This document shows, one piece after another, positions 34,179-46,299 of a stretch of 64,000 nucleotides of DNA. The notes under the pieces were generated by a model, which was not told the DNA's origin, searched no databases, and was given only the letters and a program-made list of their open reading frames with translations. Source of the DNA: Elmis aenea (lineage: Eukaryota > Arthropoda > Insecta > Coleoptera > Elmidae); contig OX393581.1 of the NCBI GenBank assembly GCA_947652605.1, positions 12,590,640 through 12,654,639 on the forward strand, in the 5' to 3' direction. The position numbers and the translations under genes were made by a program. Position 1 is the first letter of the stretch. Each line of letters opens with the position of its first letter.

Positions 34179-34510
34179 AGCTGAAACTTGCTTACATTTT
34201 GGCACTTGTTTTGCATCAGCGCGGCCTAATTCGGTGCATAAAAATGTAATTAAATGGCAACTTTTTTGAAAAGTATTGAATATCTCAACAACTACGGGGT
34301 TTAGACATAGGACACCCCTCATAAAAATTGAAGCGGAGAAAAAAAGCTGACACTTGCTTACATTTTGGCACTTTTTGCATCAGCGCGGCCTAATTCGGTG
34401 CATAAAAATGTAATTAAATGGCAACTTTTTTGAAAAGTATTGAATATCTCAACAACTACGGGGTTTAGACATAGGACACCCCTCATAAAAATTGAAGGGG
34501 AGAAAAAATG
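34179..34510. repeat. tandem duplication of a 166-bp unit
   Basis: Two adjacent copies (34179-34344 and 34345-34510) are nearly identical across GCATCAGCGCGGCCTAATTC and TACGGGGTTTAGACATAGGA. The few differences include a short deletion (CACTTGTTTTGC to CACTTTTTGC). No coding. Confidence 0.85.
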
Positions 34511-34848
34511 CTATCGAATAGTATAATAAAACAAGGGTGTTTACATTTGAAGAAAATGAGTTATGTCACTTTGAAATTTGGAAAGTTTGGCATTTTTTTG
34601 TGAACACCCTGTGTCAATAAATTTAAATTTTTTATTTTTAAAATGTTGCTCCCCAACTGGACTAACATTATTGCTAAAACTTATTTCTTAACTTTAAAAA
34701 ACGAGGTGGCTACGATTTTTTAAAGTTTAGCCTGCTTCTGTAAGATTTTTCGGAAAAAAATTAATAAGTTGGCAACACTGGCACTAAATCAAAAAACAAA
34801 CAGACATTCATGTAGAGGTTAAAAAATGGCATCCGATGACCTAAAAAT

Positions 34849-34916
34849 ATACAGGGTGTTCTATTTAAAAAAATCTTTGTTTTTGTTATAGCGCAAAAAT
34901 GGGACACCCTGTATAG
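34849..34916. repeat. 68-bp unit with TATACAGGGTGT / ACACCCTGTATA ends
   Basis: A short segment closed by inverted terminal motifs, similar in design to 26-92. It is one of many occurrences of this motif in the window. Confidence 0.55.
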
Positions 34917-35416
34917 ATGAAAATAATTTTACGACGTAGATCTTTTCAAACCAATAACTTTATGTATTTTAGTTTTTTTTCTATCTCCTACGGGCGGGGC
35001 GCTATGAAAGCCCGACGCACTAATGAATCACACTGTATACGGTGACGTGCGCTTATGCAACATCGCTATTTACTTAGAGTTTTGTTGCTTTTAAATGAAA
35101 TTGCTTAAGCCCTTTAACTTCAAAACTCTGGCGGCGATGTGGCTTGTGTCGTCGTATGCACTGGAGGACTCCTTCACGTCGTTTAGCGTAGTTCACCAGG
35201 TCCAGAATAGCTATAAATTGGCGAAATTAAACAATATTTTCTTTGTGATCGGCGTTTCTTATTGATGGTTTGTTCAAAATTTTGTAGTTGAAGTTTTTAA
35301 CTTAGACTTGTGAATATGTTTGTGGATGCGTAAGTATGAAATTACATGTGTTTGTGTGCACAACTGAATGTTGGTGTATGTGTGTATTTGTTTTAAACTC
35401 CAACCAGGCCCGTCGA

Positions 35417-35638
35417 ATAGCGAAAGCTCGCCTATCAGACAGACCTTTTTGTTGGAGTTGGTAGGAAGACCTGATGGGGTCGATCGATAAGTGATAGTTC
35501 GCTCGCAGATCTCACTCTAAAGCCCATAAAAAGAATTGAGCCGCGTGCTCTCGTAGCGAAAACTCGCCCAAAATGCACCTGCAATAACCCGAAGGGTTAC
35601 AAGATAACAGGAGCTTCAGAATCTAGCGAAAACTCGCC
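35417..35638. repeat. three copies of TAGCGAAAACTCGCC in a GC-richer island
   Basis: The word occurs at 35417-35432 (as ATAGCGAAAGCTCGCC), 35554-35568 and 35624-35638, all in one orientation. A related GTGAAAACTCGC lies at 36251. The stretch 35400-35660 is richer in GC than its surroundings and has no long frame. It could be part of an LTR, a regulatory array or a structured RNA; I cannot tell which. Confidence 0.45.
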
Positions 35639-35659
35639 GCAGAAGCTGGCTCTGTATAT

Positions 35660-36970
35660 CAGGTGGAATGTGTATGATTGTGTCGTGTGGTTCTGTGTTG
35701 AACCCTTTATTTCTGACAGACACATCTTTTTATACATATTTTTGGCGGTGTGGGGTGAAAAATAGCTAAAATACGCCTATTAGTCGCTCTGAACTAATTA
35801 CAATCGTAGTACTGAATAAGAAAATCGTAAAACAAAGTTTAGTCGTTTGTTAATTCGTTATTTAGTTGTGTGCACAGAGGGGGGGTGCAATCCAGATGTT
35901 TTCGTTTGTTACTGACTGTACCCCTCCAAAACTAGATTATCTAAACGAAACTGATTTCTGTTTTCACCCCACCAAAATTCCTAAATAAAGTTGTACAGGC
36001 TAAAATATTCAAGTTATATCAAATATTAATAAAATTACGTCTATGCTAATATTTACAAAAACAAACATTGTCATTAAAATCGATGCAAATTACATACAAT
36101 GAAAGAGGTTATGACCCATTTAATAAACTAGCAGGGATTCCCTTAGGATGTTCATTGAGATTGTTATTCACATACAGTCAAGATAATTTCTATGTTATGG
36201 TTATTACGAGTATGGTGAAAAAATCTTAAGGGCGCTCCAAACAGTGTAAATCCTGTGAAAACTCGCAATGGTAAATTTTCGCGAACGCGACACTTTCTTC
36301 ATACGTATCGCGAAAGTAAAATTTTACCAGCAAACATTTTTGTTTATCATCATTTTTTATTGCACTTGTTTTTTTTTTTGTATAGACGTACTATTCCACT
36401 TAATTTTAATCAGCTAATCATTTAAACTTTGTTGATGTAAACACGTCTTCTAGCAGATTTCGCAAATAAAATAAAAACAGAAGGAGTAAAACCATCTGCT
36501 CGATAAAACTAGCAGTAATAGCTGCGAAACAGCTTCCTTTCCGTAAGTAACGACACACTTATATCGTTATCATGTTTTAAAGCACGATATTGGGTTTTCT
36601 CACGAATTACCTTGGAATATAATCCTAGATTTATTTTGCTACAACATTTAATTAAATTCATAAATATTAAACCAAATAAGTATATCTTCAACAAATATTA
36701 AGCATTTCATTTGGTGTAGAGAGGTACTCTGTGAGTTAATTCGCATTATTCCTTCCTGAAAAACTCAGTGTTTTGCTGCCTGTTAGTTTTGGCATACCCA
36801 GTAGTATTTTTAAAATCTTATTTGCGTAGTTTTTCTTGATAAAAATTATGAATTTAGTCTATTTGGATACAAATTCGTTGTGTAATGAGATTTTTGGTTC
36901 ATGGACAATGTGGAAGGAACAAGAAAACAAATCAGCGGAAGAAATAATACCGCTACCGTTACAACATCAT
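35660..36970. other. no gene seen
   Basis: AT-rich sequence. A small imperfect hairpin with GGTAAATTTTCGCGAACGCG and the complement of its ends lies at about 36270-36327. The 61-codon frame at 36509-36694 is unsupported. Confidence 0.45.
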
Positions 36971-37089
36971 TGAGCTGGTAATAATAATAATAATAATAAT
37001 ATAATAATAATAATAATGTAATTTATTTTAGCGATTTGCTAATTATGTTTACATTTTATTACATGTACATAAATATAAATATATAAAAT

Positions 37090-37333
37090 TTAAAACTTTT
37101 CCTTATGACTACTGAGCTTACGTCTAAACCTTACAACATTAGTTTCACTTTTAAGTTCACTTGATAAATCATTGTAAAATTTCAGTCCTTTATAAAAAAG
37201 AGAATTTTGAGTATAATTTCGTGTCCTGAATGGCAATTTAAAGTCTTTACAGTTTCTAGTCGGATAGTTATGAACATCAGAGTTTTGGGTTACATATTTT
37301 AACAAAGAATTTGAAAGCAGGTTATTTATAATC
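37090..37333 (-). pseudogene. non-LTR retrotransposon polyprotein, C-terminal end
   Basis: HNYPTRNCKDFKLPFRTRN and a following SLFYKGLKFYNDL stretch are the standard tail of jockey/CR1-like RT proteins. The frame joins conceptually to the RT fragment at 38661-40578 across the piggyBac insertion at the TTAA site. Confidence 0.85.
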
Positions 37334-37337
37334 TTAA

Positions 37338-38656
37338 CCTTGGAGTAGGCGCGCACCCTGTTGTAACAAATCTAGTCGCGCGACGTCTTTTAGACATATT
37401 GATGTTAAAAGCTATATAAAAATTAAAAATACAAAAGCTATTGACATTTATTTTTAAACAACATAAATTAAACAATTTCCAATCCTTAAAAAAATAATTT
37501 TATCATAATAATTAATCAAAACGACCGTTGTAATATTAATTCACTCATTCATTCTGTGTCTGACGTATTGACCCCATCATAGCACTCACTGCAAATAAAT
37601 TTTGTGTGGTCTCAACAAATATTTTTGTCGCAGGATACGCAACGAGTTTTTGAGTTTATTTTTTTGTAAAATGGGCATATCTTGCATGAACCTCTTTGGG
37701 TTATCTTCAGCTGAAGTATTCGGTACCGTATTTTCATCATTACCAATGTATTTGATTAGTTTCCTTTTAAGTCCTCTTGGCAAACTGGAATTGTTTGTTC
37801 TTTTCTCCATATATTTTTTTATTAGTTCCCTACTAAACTCTCTCTGGAACAATCGTCGACTTTTTATGTCAACATTATTTGTTTTCAAAATTACTATGGC
37901 GTTTATGGCAAAGATTTCCAGAAACTGAAAGAATACGTTCAGCGGCCAATGGTTACACTTCTTGACATACTGTATAAGGATGCTTTTTTGTCCACTTCAT
38001 CAACACCCCGTTTGATTATAAAATGTTATGATCGATGGATCTGAGCTTTCATCAATTTCAGCTGATCTGTAGAAAGCGAAACAACTTTGGGATATATTTT
38101 TTTTTGGTACATAAGAAATTAATATTCCGACATCGGAAATGCCAAAAATGCTGTAATATTCAGGCTTGCCTTTTGTAGTGATGAAGGTAGGGGAATTTCT
38201 TCTTTATTTGGTCGAATTGTACCAACAATGGACAGCTTATAATTTCGTGCTAAATCTATTTGAGTGTCGTCGACTTCAGCCAAGAGTTATTTTAGCGTCA
38301 TTTAATCTAAAAGCACTCATTTTTGGAAAAAATTATAATAGTTTTGACAAACACAAGTAGGCGCGCGAAGTCGATTCGACGTATACTGTCAAAAACCAAT
38401 AACCAAAACTGCTCGCGCGATGTCTATTCAACATACGGGCGCGCGCTGTCGATTCGACGTCTGCGTTGAGTAGTAGTAATCAGAAAATTATTTAATGTAG
38501 GCGTGATTTATTGGGACAAATATAGGTTCAATCGTTTTATCACATATTTATCTTAGGTTGCACGGAAGCACGGGGTGGTAGCAAGTGTGAAAACACGTTT
38601 TCGGGGTTAAAATAAAAAGCGCGCTGTCTTTTCGACATCGCGCGACTACTCCAGGG
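37338..38656. mobile_element. piggyBac relic PB3 inside the non-LTR element
   Basis: TTAA at 37334-37337 and 38657-38660. The ends CCTTGGAGTAGGCGCGC and (complement) CCCTGGAGTAGTCGCGC are imperfect inverted repeats. Palindromic words GTCGATTCGACGT and GTCTTTTCGACAT recur near both ends, at about 37370, 38370-38381, 38448-38460 and 38628-38640. Total 1319 bp. Confidence 0.88.
37586..38060 (-). pseudogene. piggyBac transposase C-terminal relic in PB3
   Basis: A 100-codon frame (37888-37586) has LFQREFSRELIKKYMEKR and a LPRGLKRKLIKY-like stretch, fitting the region before the C-terminal finger. Part of the finger persists but is degraded. Just upstream on the minus strand, at about 38040-37970, is a KRGVDEVDKKASLYSMSR piece that matches the third catalytic block (GVDxxD). 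The earlier part is missing. Confidence 0.8.
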
Positions 38657-38660
38657 TTAA

Positions 38661-40578
38661 AAATGAAAATAATCGTATTAAAAATTATCCGTTGTTTAAT
38701 ACTAAGCCACTGTATAGTATCCAGCATCAGAGTAATTTTGGTGTATCTAGAACAGTGTAAAATAATTCTCATAGCCCTGTTTTGCAATTTTTGAAGCCGG
38801 TCTAAATCATTAGTGTTTGCCAGAAATAAAATACTAGAGCAGTATTCGAAATGGGGTGCTATGATACTTTTGTATATTAAAATTTTAGTAAGGACTGGAA
38901 GTTTACTGCTTAATCTACCAAGAAAACCTATTTTTTTAGAAACCTTTTTAACTATATAATTAGTATTACTTTTAAAATCAAGCTTATCGTCTATTATTAC
39001 ACCTAAGTATTTAATTTCATTAACTCTATTTAATACTACACCATCCAATTCTATAAGTTGCTGATTACGCACATTCTTATTGTTTATCACCCAGTAGTTT
39101 GTTTTGTCGACATTTATTTTTAGTTTGTTCACCTTTAACCACGCTGCGACTCTATGTAGGTCAGTATTTAATTTGCTTACCATATTGTCAACGTTATTGC
39201 CACTAATAAATATTAAAGTGTCATTTGCAAATAAATTTATGATACTGTTTCCGACATTTGCTACAATGTCATTCATGTACAGTATAAATAACAAAGGCCC
39301 AAAGACACTTCCTTGAGGAACGCCTAAATTATTCATTATCCTATTTGAAGTTTCATTTTTAAATTTTGTAATTTGATACCGAGATTTCAAATAATCTGCA
39401 AACCATTTGTTTTCTGTGCCTCTGACTCCGTACTTTTCAAGTTTTATTAATAACTGTTGTCTGTCAATAGTTTCAAAAGCTCTTTTTAGATCTAGAAATA
39501 CTGCTATGATGATGTTGTTGTTTTCAATTTCCTCTTTCCAGTCTGCTAGCAAAAGATTTATTGCACTTTCGCAAGAATGTCTTGCTCTAAATCCGGATTG
39601 TCTATTTGTTAAAATGCCATTATTTTCTAAAAATTTCTGAAGTTGTTGTTTAACGACTACCTCCAAAATTTGTTCATAGATCGGTAGTATATTTATAGGT
39701 CTAAAATTTTCACAATTACATTCTTTAGGTACTTTAGGTACTGGTATGATCTGCGATGTTTTCCATGTCTTGGGAAAGGTACCATTTTGCAACGATTCGT
39801 TGATTATTTGTAATAGCACTGGTCCTACTTCCGGAAAGGTATCTTTAAGGATTTTCGCTAAAATTCCATCGATGCTACCACTGCCTTTAACATCATTGCT
39901 AATTTTAAAGAGATCAGGTAGAGCAATTTCTTGGAATTTAAATCTGTGATTAAACTTGGGCATATCTTCTGTTTGAATAGCTGCTGCTGCGATGGAAGCA
40001 TGTATATCAATTATACTATTAACGAAATATTTATTAAATTCTTCTGCAATCTCACTTTCATCTTGTGTTTCGGTGTTATTAAATATTATTCTATCAGAAG
40101 GTTTATTTTCTGATTTTATTAATTTTTTTAATGTTTTCCATAACTTGTATGGGTTTTTTGAGCTACTCTCTATCTCATTTAAAACAAAGTCATTTTTTCT
40201 TACTTGAATTAATTTCACATATTTATTTCTTAGCTGTTTATACTTTGCCCAATCCGAATTGCATCTTGTGAGTTTTGCAGCTTTATATAGTCGGTCTCTC
40301 TCTAATTTCATTTGGTGTAATTCACTAGTATACCATTTATTATTTTCTCTGGGTGTGATTGTTTTTTTCTGAACAAATTTATTTAGTTCCGTTTTTAAAA
40401 TCGTACTAAAGTTTTCAGCCCTATCTTCCATAGCTAGCAAATGTAATTCTTTCCACATGTCATTATTTTGTAATCCTACCATTAACTTTTCCCTGTTATA
40501 ATTTTTGATTATTGTCCCCACTTGGCGGTCCAACATTTCAATTTTCATTAAAAATAAGTTTAATTGTATTGTGATCAC
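38661..40578 (-). pseudogene. non-LTR reverse transcriptase with FADD changed to FAND
   Basis: About 640 codons are open and cover the linker after the endonuclease and a full RT core. KWYTSELHQMKLERDRLYKA marks the linker; PVPKVPKECNCENFRPINIL, GFRARHSCESAINLL and LGVPQGSVFGPLLFILYMND mark RT blocks. The catalytic motif at 39220-39231 reads FAND where family members have F/Y-A-D-D, so one metal-binding Asp is lost. A frameshift separates it from the endonuclease fragment near 40540-40578. The last residues of the open frame belong to the inserted piggyBac. Presumably dead. Confidence 0.9.
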
Positions 40579-40800
40579 TTACATTTTCGTTGTCTAAAAC
40601 TATCACCGAAAATGTATCTCTATCTGTTAGTACCAAGTCAATGATCGTATTTGAGATTTCCGTTATACGCGTCGGAGTAGTGACTTTTTGTTTTAATCCT
40701 AAACTCTTTACTAGTTCTTTAAATTTTTTACTATAGAATGTATCTTTCGATACGTCTATATTAAAATCGCCCATTATTAGGTAAAAGTAACAGAAACAAC
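40538..40800 (-). pseudogene. APE-type endonuclease fragment of the same element
   Basis: MGDFNIDVSKD and a terminal NENVSDHNTIKL stretch match the GDFN and SDH motifs of the apurinic-like endonuclease of non-LTR elements. The N-terminal half is gone (5' truncation near 40800). The frame differs by one from the RT frame. Confidence 0.85.
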
Positions 40801-41258
40801 CAGTGTAGATTTGGTACAACAATAGAAAAAATCGTCATCTCTTTGTACTTCTGTATTTATGTAAACAGTTTAATTTACGAATAATTATTTCATCTACATT
40901 TTTTTTTTAATTTCTCAATTCCGATTTTTTTCAATAAAAAAATTATTTTGACATTTGTAACTTGTTGCTTTATCTTTTTTAGTGGTGTAAGATTTTCTCC
41001 AGTGTTTTATAATAATAAAATATGTTTTTAAGCAATGAATCAATCAAATTAGGATCTATGAAAAGACTTTTACCACAACTTTTCAGTTTTAATTTTTTTT
41101 AAATATTATAATAAAAATTGTATTACCTCTAGAGTCTCGGATTCTCATTCCCGGGTTATAGGACTACAAAAAATTACTCCTCTGATTTTTGACCGGTAAC
41201 TACAGACACTCTAAATACAATTAAAAGAATGTTGATCGAAAATTTGGGAGCGATAATG
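40801..41258. other. no feature seen
   Basis: AT-rich sequence up to the start of the next inverted-repeat element. Confidence 0.45.
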
Positions 41259-43232
41259 TACAGGGTGGTCCAAATTCGATGGGATTGCATGAGTATCTCG
41301 GTTAATGTTTAAGATAGAGAAACGGTTAAATTACCAAAAATGTGTAGTTTTTTGAGACAAACTCAAAAATATTCTATAATTTCCGGTTTTCGAGTTACTG
41401 AATAAAAAGTGTTTTTTTGTTGTTGTCATATTAATAATGTTTCATATATTATATTCCTTTTAAAATTGCTCACAGCGGATTAAGAAGAGGCAGAACTAAA
41501 CGAAACAAATGCACAATCTCCGTCTCTTTCTTTAAATATTATTTGTGTTTACAATTCAGTCTACGCCAATGAAAGTTGTAATCTAATTGAAGGCGGATTC
41601 ATGAAGATTATTGCAAGCAGTCGAAATTTGATCCCTAATTATATGTTCAATAAGGTTTAATTTGGGTTCTTAGGTAAAAGAAAATTAATATCTGTATCAG
41701 TGTTTCCCAAAAGTTTTTGCTTGTAAACAATTATAATTTAAAATCTATTATAGCGTATATAAGGTAATAAGCTTTTAGCGAGAACTTGTTTAGAACTGCA
41801 GCATTATGGTCATTATGCTCAAAGAAAAGCAATTAGGAAGATGTGGTATGCGATTATGATTTTAGGTGTTGTGCCATACAAATCATTTAAGGTTTATAAT
41901 CCAAGATTGTGTATGTACGTGGGTTGTTCCAACTGCTTAAGCCGATATGAGAAGTCTTATATGGGATATACTATATCACCGTTATTGTTGTAAATATCGA
42001 AAATATTAACGGCGAGTGTAATTTTTTTTTTTAGTATAATCAAATTAAACATAAATATCTAAAAACAATCTTTATAAATATTTTCGATATTTACAACAAT
42101 AACGGTAATATAACATATTAGATGAGAAGGTGGTAATATGGAACCCCCAGTTATCTAATAAACTGGTATTACCTATTACCAAATACATAAATATCATGTA
42201 ACACCAATGGCGAAAACCATATACAAAACTTTAGCACAAAAAACGTGGTAAAAATCGAATACTTTGAGTTTATGTGAATGAGCACAAAACAAAAGTTTAT
42301 TTTGTCAATTTCTGCCAGAACAAAGATCAATAATTATATGCAATACTTTCAATGGTTTTTCGGCTTTGCCAGGCAGTATACTGCCGTTTCATGAAAACCT
42401 GATAAGTAAGTTTCTATTTAATTAACTGGTAGAAATGATACTGAGCAACTAAGCGATATAAAACAGCATCCGATTTTGTTAATATGGAAACACTCAGCGT
42501 TGGTAATATGGAATTCAGGAGTTCCATATTACGAATTCGAATGTGGCTGCGTCGGAGTCAATGTCCTCTACGCCCTTATAATATTTTTGAACTTTTTGGC
42601 CAAGCCTATGTGAAGTGCCAAACAGCAAGTATAGCAATAAATGGTTTTCCGAAGACCAAAAAAGAGAACTGTGATTTCAATGAATTATGTGCAACTTATG
42701 GGCACATATTTATGCTTATGGGCATGTGAAAATACGCTTATGTTTGTGACGTTTGTCGTAAAGTAATTTATTTTTCTAATGGTTATGTTAATATAGGTGT
42801 TTTTATTCAAATATATTGACTTTTTTTAGTGGTTCCATATTACCAGCATAGTTTCTTGAGTATACAATTTTGACCTTTTTACGAAAACTACTTGTTACAT
42901 GCAAACTGGCAATGTTATTCTAAATTTGTCCATATATATGATTATTTAATATATTTAGAGCCTATTAATCAAAAAAGTTCATAGATAATCCTTCGACTCT
43001 TCGATTTACCAAAGAAAAACAAACTGGGGTTCCATATTACCAGCATCTCCTTAATATGACAAAAAACACTTTTTATTCAATAAATCGAAAACCGGAAATG
43101 ATAGAATATTTTTAAAAACGGTTCTGAGTTTGTCTCAAAAAACTGCACATTTTTGTTAATTTAACCGTTTCTCTATCTTAAATATTAACCGAGATAGTTG
43201 TGCAATCCCATCGAATTTGGAACACCTGTACA
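41259..43232. mobile_element. inverted-repeat element with TACAGGGTGGTCC ends
   Basis: Terminal inverted repeats of about 180 bp (TACAGGGTGGTCCAAATTCG at left; complement ending AACACCTGTA at right) match with modest divergence. Inside lies a perfect 30-bp hairpin pair (41977-42006 and 42083-42112, ACCGTTATTGTTGTAAATAT core). At least four copies of GGTAATATGGAAC or its complement occur (42134, 42520 region, 42835 region, 43028). No transposase frame is seen; the 81-codon frame at 42484-42729 is unsupported. A related end occurs at 49104. Confidence 0.75.
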
Positions 43233-43708
43233 GCAGTTAAACTCATACTTAAAAACCGCGTAACGTCGCGTCGGGTAGTTTTGCTAAAATGAAAAACTAT
43301 ACTCACGTAGATTCCCATTGCAAACGTTAAGCGTAAAAGATTGCTTCCGGTGCAGCACACTTCAAAACAAACTGCAAAGGTTTAGTTAACAATTTGTACA
43401 GCAAAGTACATTGTGCTAGTTCGAGAAAAGCCCACGTTTTGTTGATCGCGATAAATACATGTAATTATTTGGTATTACGTGTTTCTTTAGTTTTCCAGCT
43501 ACATAAACAGTGGACGCGAAAGTTTCAATGATGACTGTTTCATTTTAACATGAGCCTTTGAAACACTTAAGTTTGTGTTTACTAACTCCTACTTTACTTG
43601 TTTGTAAAGATTCTGCAAACTTTATCTCATTAAATCTGAGAAAGTATTTAGGAAACAAGACTACGTTTCTGGAGGAAATTGATTTCCTTATGCTTGACCT
43701 TCACTAAA

Positions 43709-44670
43709 TACAGGGTGTTTCGTAAAAAATGCGAAAAAATTCAGGAGAAGATTCCTTATCGAAAATTAAGGGGGTCTTTTATACAAATTTTTTTCCTTAG
43801 ACCTCTCCTTTCGGATTTACTCCCCCGTAAAGGGGAGCGGTAAATTAGGTTTTTATTTTATTTCTCAAATTTGGATAAATGTAGCAGAATGATATTTGGT
43901 AGATGATTTATACTTAATAAACAGTTTCCCACAGTAATATTTTCAATCATCTCCCACCTCCACAGGGGGCTGGAAAGTGTAACCTTAGTTGTTTTTTTAA
44001 TCAGAATTTTTTAATGGGTTAAAATTGTTCATTTTAATATTTTTTTTTAAAGCTTGATTTGTTTAGAAACAATTTTTTTATCCCTTAACGTTTCTCGTAA
44101 AACCTACCGTTTTTAAGTAAAAAATAATGTAAGTGACCATGCACCATTAAATATTCCAATATAAAACGATTCATTTTAGTGCGCACAATGCAATGGTTAG
44201 TTTATGTTCATATTTGGTAGAATTGACGGGCGTTTTAGCGTTGTCACCGCGTAAACGTCAAAATGAATTACACCCGTCAATTTTACCCCATATAACCATA
44301 AACTTACAATGGTAACCACCAAAATATTTATATTGGAATATTTAATGGTGTGGTTTTACGAGAAACATAAAAAGAATGTTTTAATTGTTAAATTTTAACC
44401 CAATAAAAAGTTATAATTAAAAAACTTACAGGGGTCACACTTTTCAGCCCCCTGTGAAGGTGGGAGATGATTGAAAATATTACTATGGGAAACCTTTTAA
44501 TTAGTATTAAACATCTACCAAATATCATTCTCCTACGTTTATACAAATTTGAAAAATAAAATAAAAACCTAATTTTACTGCTTCTCTTTAGGGGGGTATA
44601 ACTCCGAAAGGAGACGTCTAAGGAAAAAATTTTATATGAAAAAACCCTCTTAATTTTTATAAGGAATTAT
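43709..44670. mobile_element. foldback copy of repeat family G
   Basis: Arms of about 300 bp (43730-44060 and 44390-44670) are inverted repeats sharing CTTATCGAAAATTAAGG, CCGTAAAGGGGAGCGG and ATCTCCCACCTCCACAGGGG words. The loop holds a second inverted pair (AATATTCCAATATAAA at 44151, complement at 44328). This continuous copy shows the unbroken form of 16257-18560. Confidence 0.75.
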
Positions 44671-44850
44671 ACTCATTCTTGCTGGTATCCTTGTTAAAAA
44701 TTACGACTTAAAGATATTGCTACCCAAACAATTTTCTTAGCAACGTACATAGTGAATCGGACTGGTATGTGTCTTAATTATTTGTACAAGCGCTGTAATT
44801 AATTTCTTTTCGCAACTCTAAATCTGATATAAATACTGATATTTTTGTTT

Positions 44851-45104
44851 AATCTACCTAGCCGTAAAAATAAAATTTAAAAATGAAAAGTGTCCGTCCG
44901 TTAAATAGCTGTGACATTTTGAGACTAAGGAGAAAACTCTCTTTAAAATTGATCGAGTCTGGAGAGTTCTCTACATTTTTTTCTAAACGTTTTCGATAGA
45001 ATTGTTTTTTAAAGAGATGCGGCAACTCGACAATGTGTTGAAAGAAATTATTTACAAAGGTTTTTTTTTGCTCTCCTACGTCTTGTTTCATAGCTAGGTA
45101 GATT
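44851..45104. mobile_element. possible small MITE
   Basis: Perfect 12-bp inverted ends AATCTACCTAGC / GCTAGGTAGATT enclose about 230 bp. A 77-codon minus-strand frame spans it but shows no known domain. Confidence 0.35.
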
Positions 45105-45659
45105 ACTAAAAATGCGTAATGGAATTAGGAATAAAATGGGCTGCATATCTTAAATTATCTTTTGGAAAACGTTTCTAGTTGATTGCGCCATCAATGCTTA
45201 ACAACAATAACTACATTTGTTTGTTTCATGTTTAATGATTTGATCAATTTTTTAAACATCAAATTTAACTTTTCTACAACTAATTTTTCATTTTTGTTTC
45301 AGATTTCTTCTAATTCTGCTTGACTGATCTACAAAAACTAATCGTAAGTACAGCGTTTAAATGAACCTACAGGGTGTTTCAGACCACCCGTCTTAAACAT
45401 CCTGTATATTTAATGGACAAGTTATAAGCACTTAAATGTTTTCTACTTATTTAAATTTTTTCGCCATTAAATATACGGTATACCTACCAAATGCTTTTGT
45501 TTAATTTAAAGATTTTGCAACGCTTTGTACTCGGCAACCTAAAGAATTTTTTATTATTATTGTTTTCGGTTTTTACATTTAAGTATAAGCAATACTTTAC
45601 TGATTCAGTTTTTTATCATTACAATATATCTTAGACTTGCTATCAAAGGAGATACCTAA

Positions 45660-46220
45660 TACTTAATAACCAAAAAAAGGGTTGATAGGGGTGGTAGTGG
45701 CATATGGCCTAAATGAGAATGCGGTAGAAGCGGTTAAGGATATATTTTATAAACAACTATCTCAAAAGAAACGAAGACGCGAGTTTTCAATGTAACTCAA
45801 AAACAAAAACAAAGAATACAGTTACAGGAAATTAGATTTCTGAGATGAATAGAGGGATGTAGACTGATCGATGAAATCAGTAACGAAAAAAATCGAAATA
45901 ACCTAGGAGTAACAGATATTAAAAAAAGATGGAAACGAATCAATTAAGATTTATTGGACACTTACTACGCATGCCAGAAAGTAGATACGCAAAAATAGGA
46001 TAAAAAATGCAGATGAAGGGAAAAAGAAATAAAGGAAGACCAAGAATAAAATGGGAAAAAGAAGTGAGGCAGAGACTTGAAGAAAAAGGAGTCAGCTGGA
46101 GGGATGTGCCACAATTAGCTAACAATAGGCACAGGCAGGATTGGAGAAACATAACACAGAAATAGAAAAGCGTACCTTGACACCGAAAGGTACAATAGGA
46201 ACCGATTAAGAAGATAACTA
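45660..46220 (+). pseudogene. RTE-like non-LTR element, internally deleted
   Basis: The left part reads KGLIGVVVAYGLNENA then VKDIFYKQLSQ, which fits the endonuclease domain of RTE-like proteins (AYGPNE...FY..L). It jumps directly to the C-terminal tail (QRIQLQEIRFL, GVTDIKKR, RPRIKWEKEV), closely related to 3440-3995. Frameshifts and stops are present. The whole RT domain is deleted. Confidence 0.72.
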
Positions 46221-46299
46221 TTGATCTGAGGGCAGCACTTGTACAATTCCGGTTGGAATTCGGCATTGAATTGTTTGTGTTTTGGTTGTGTTTGATTTA

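Larger units (their letters stand above)
36978..40800 (-). mobile_element. non-LTR retrotransposon, 5' truncated, split by a piggyBac
   Basis: Read on the minus strand: part of the endonuclease domain (40800-40538), the RT domain (40578-38661), the piggyBac at 37338-38656, then the conserved C-terminal tail (37333-37090). It ends in an (ATT)n-type tail, seen on plus as TAATAATAA repeats at 36978-37018. The 3' microsatellite tail and 5' truncation are typical of target-primed reverse transcription. Confidence 0.88.

Noticed and set aside
35460..35500. CCTGATGGGG as another hammerhead core
   Set aside because: CTGATGG does not fit CTGANGA, and no GAAA strand with a stem II follows.
44858..45091. 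77-codon charged minus-strand frame
   Set aside because: It lies between 12-bp inverted ends of a possible MITE and matches no family I know.
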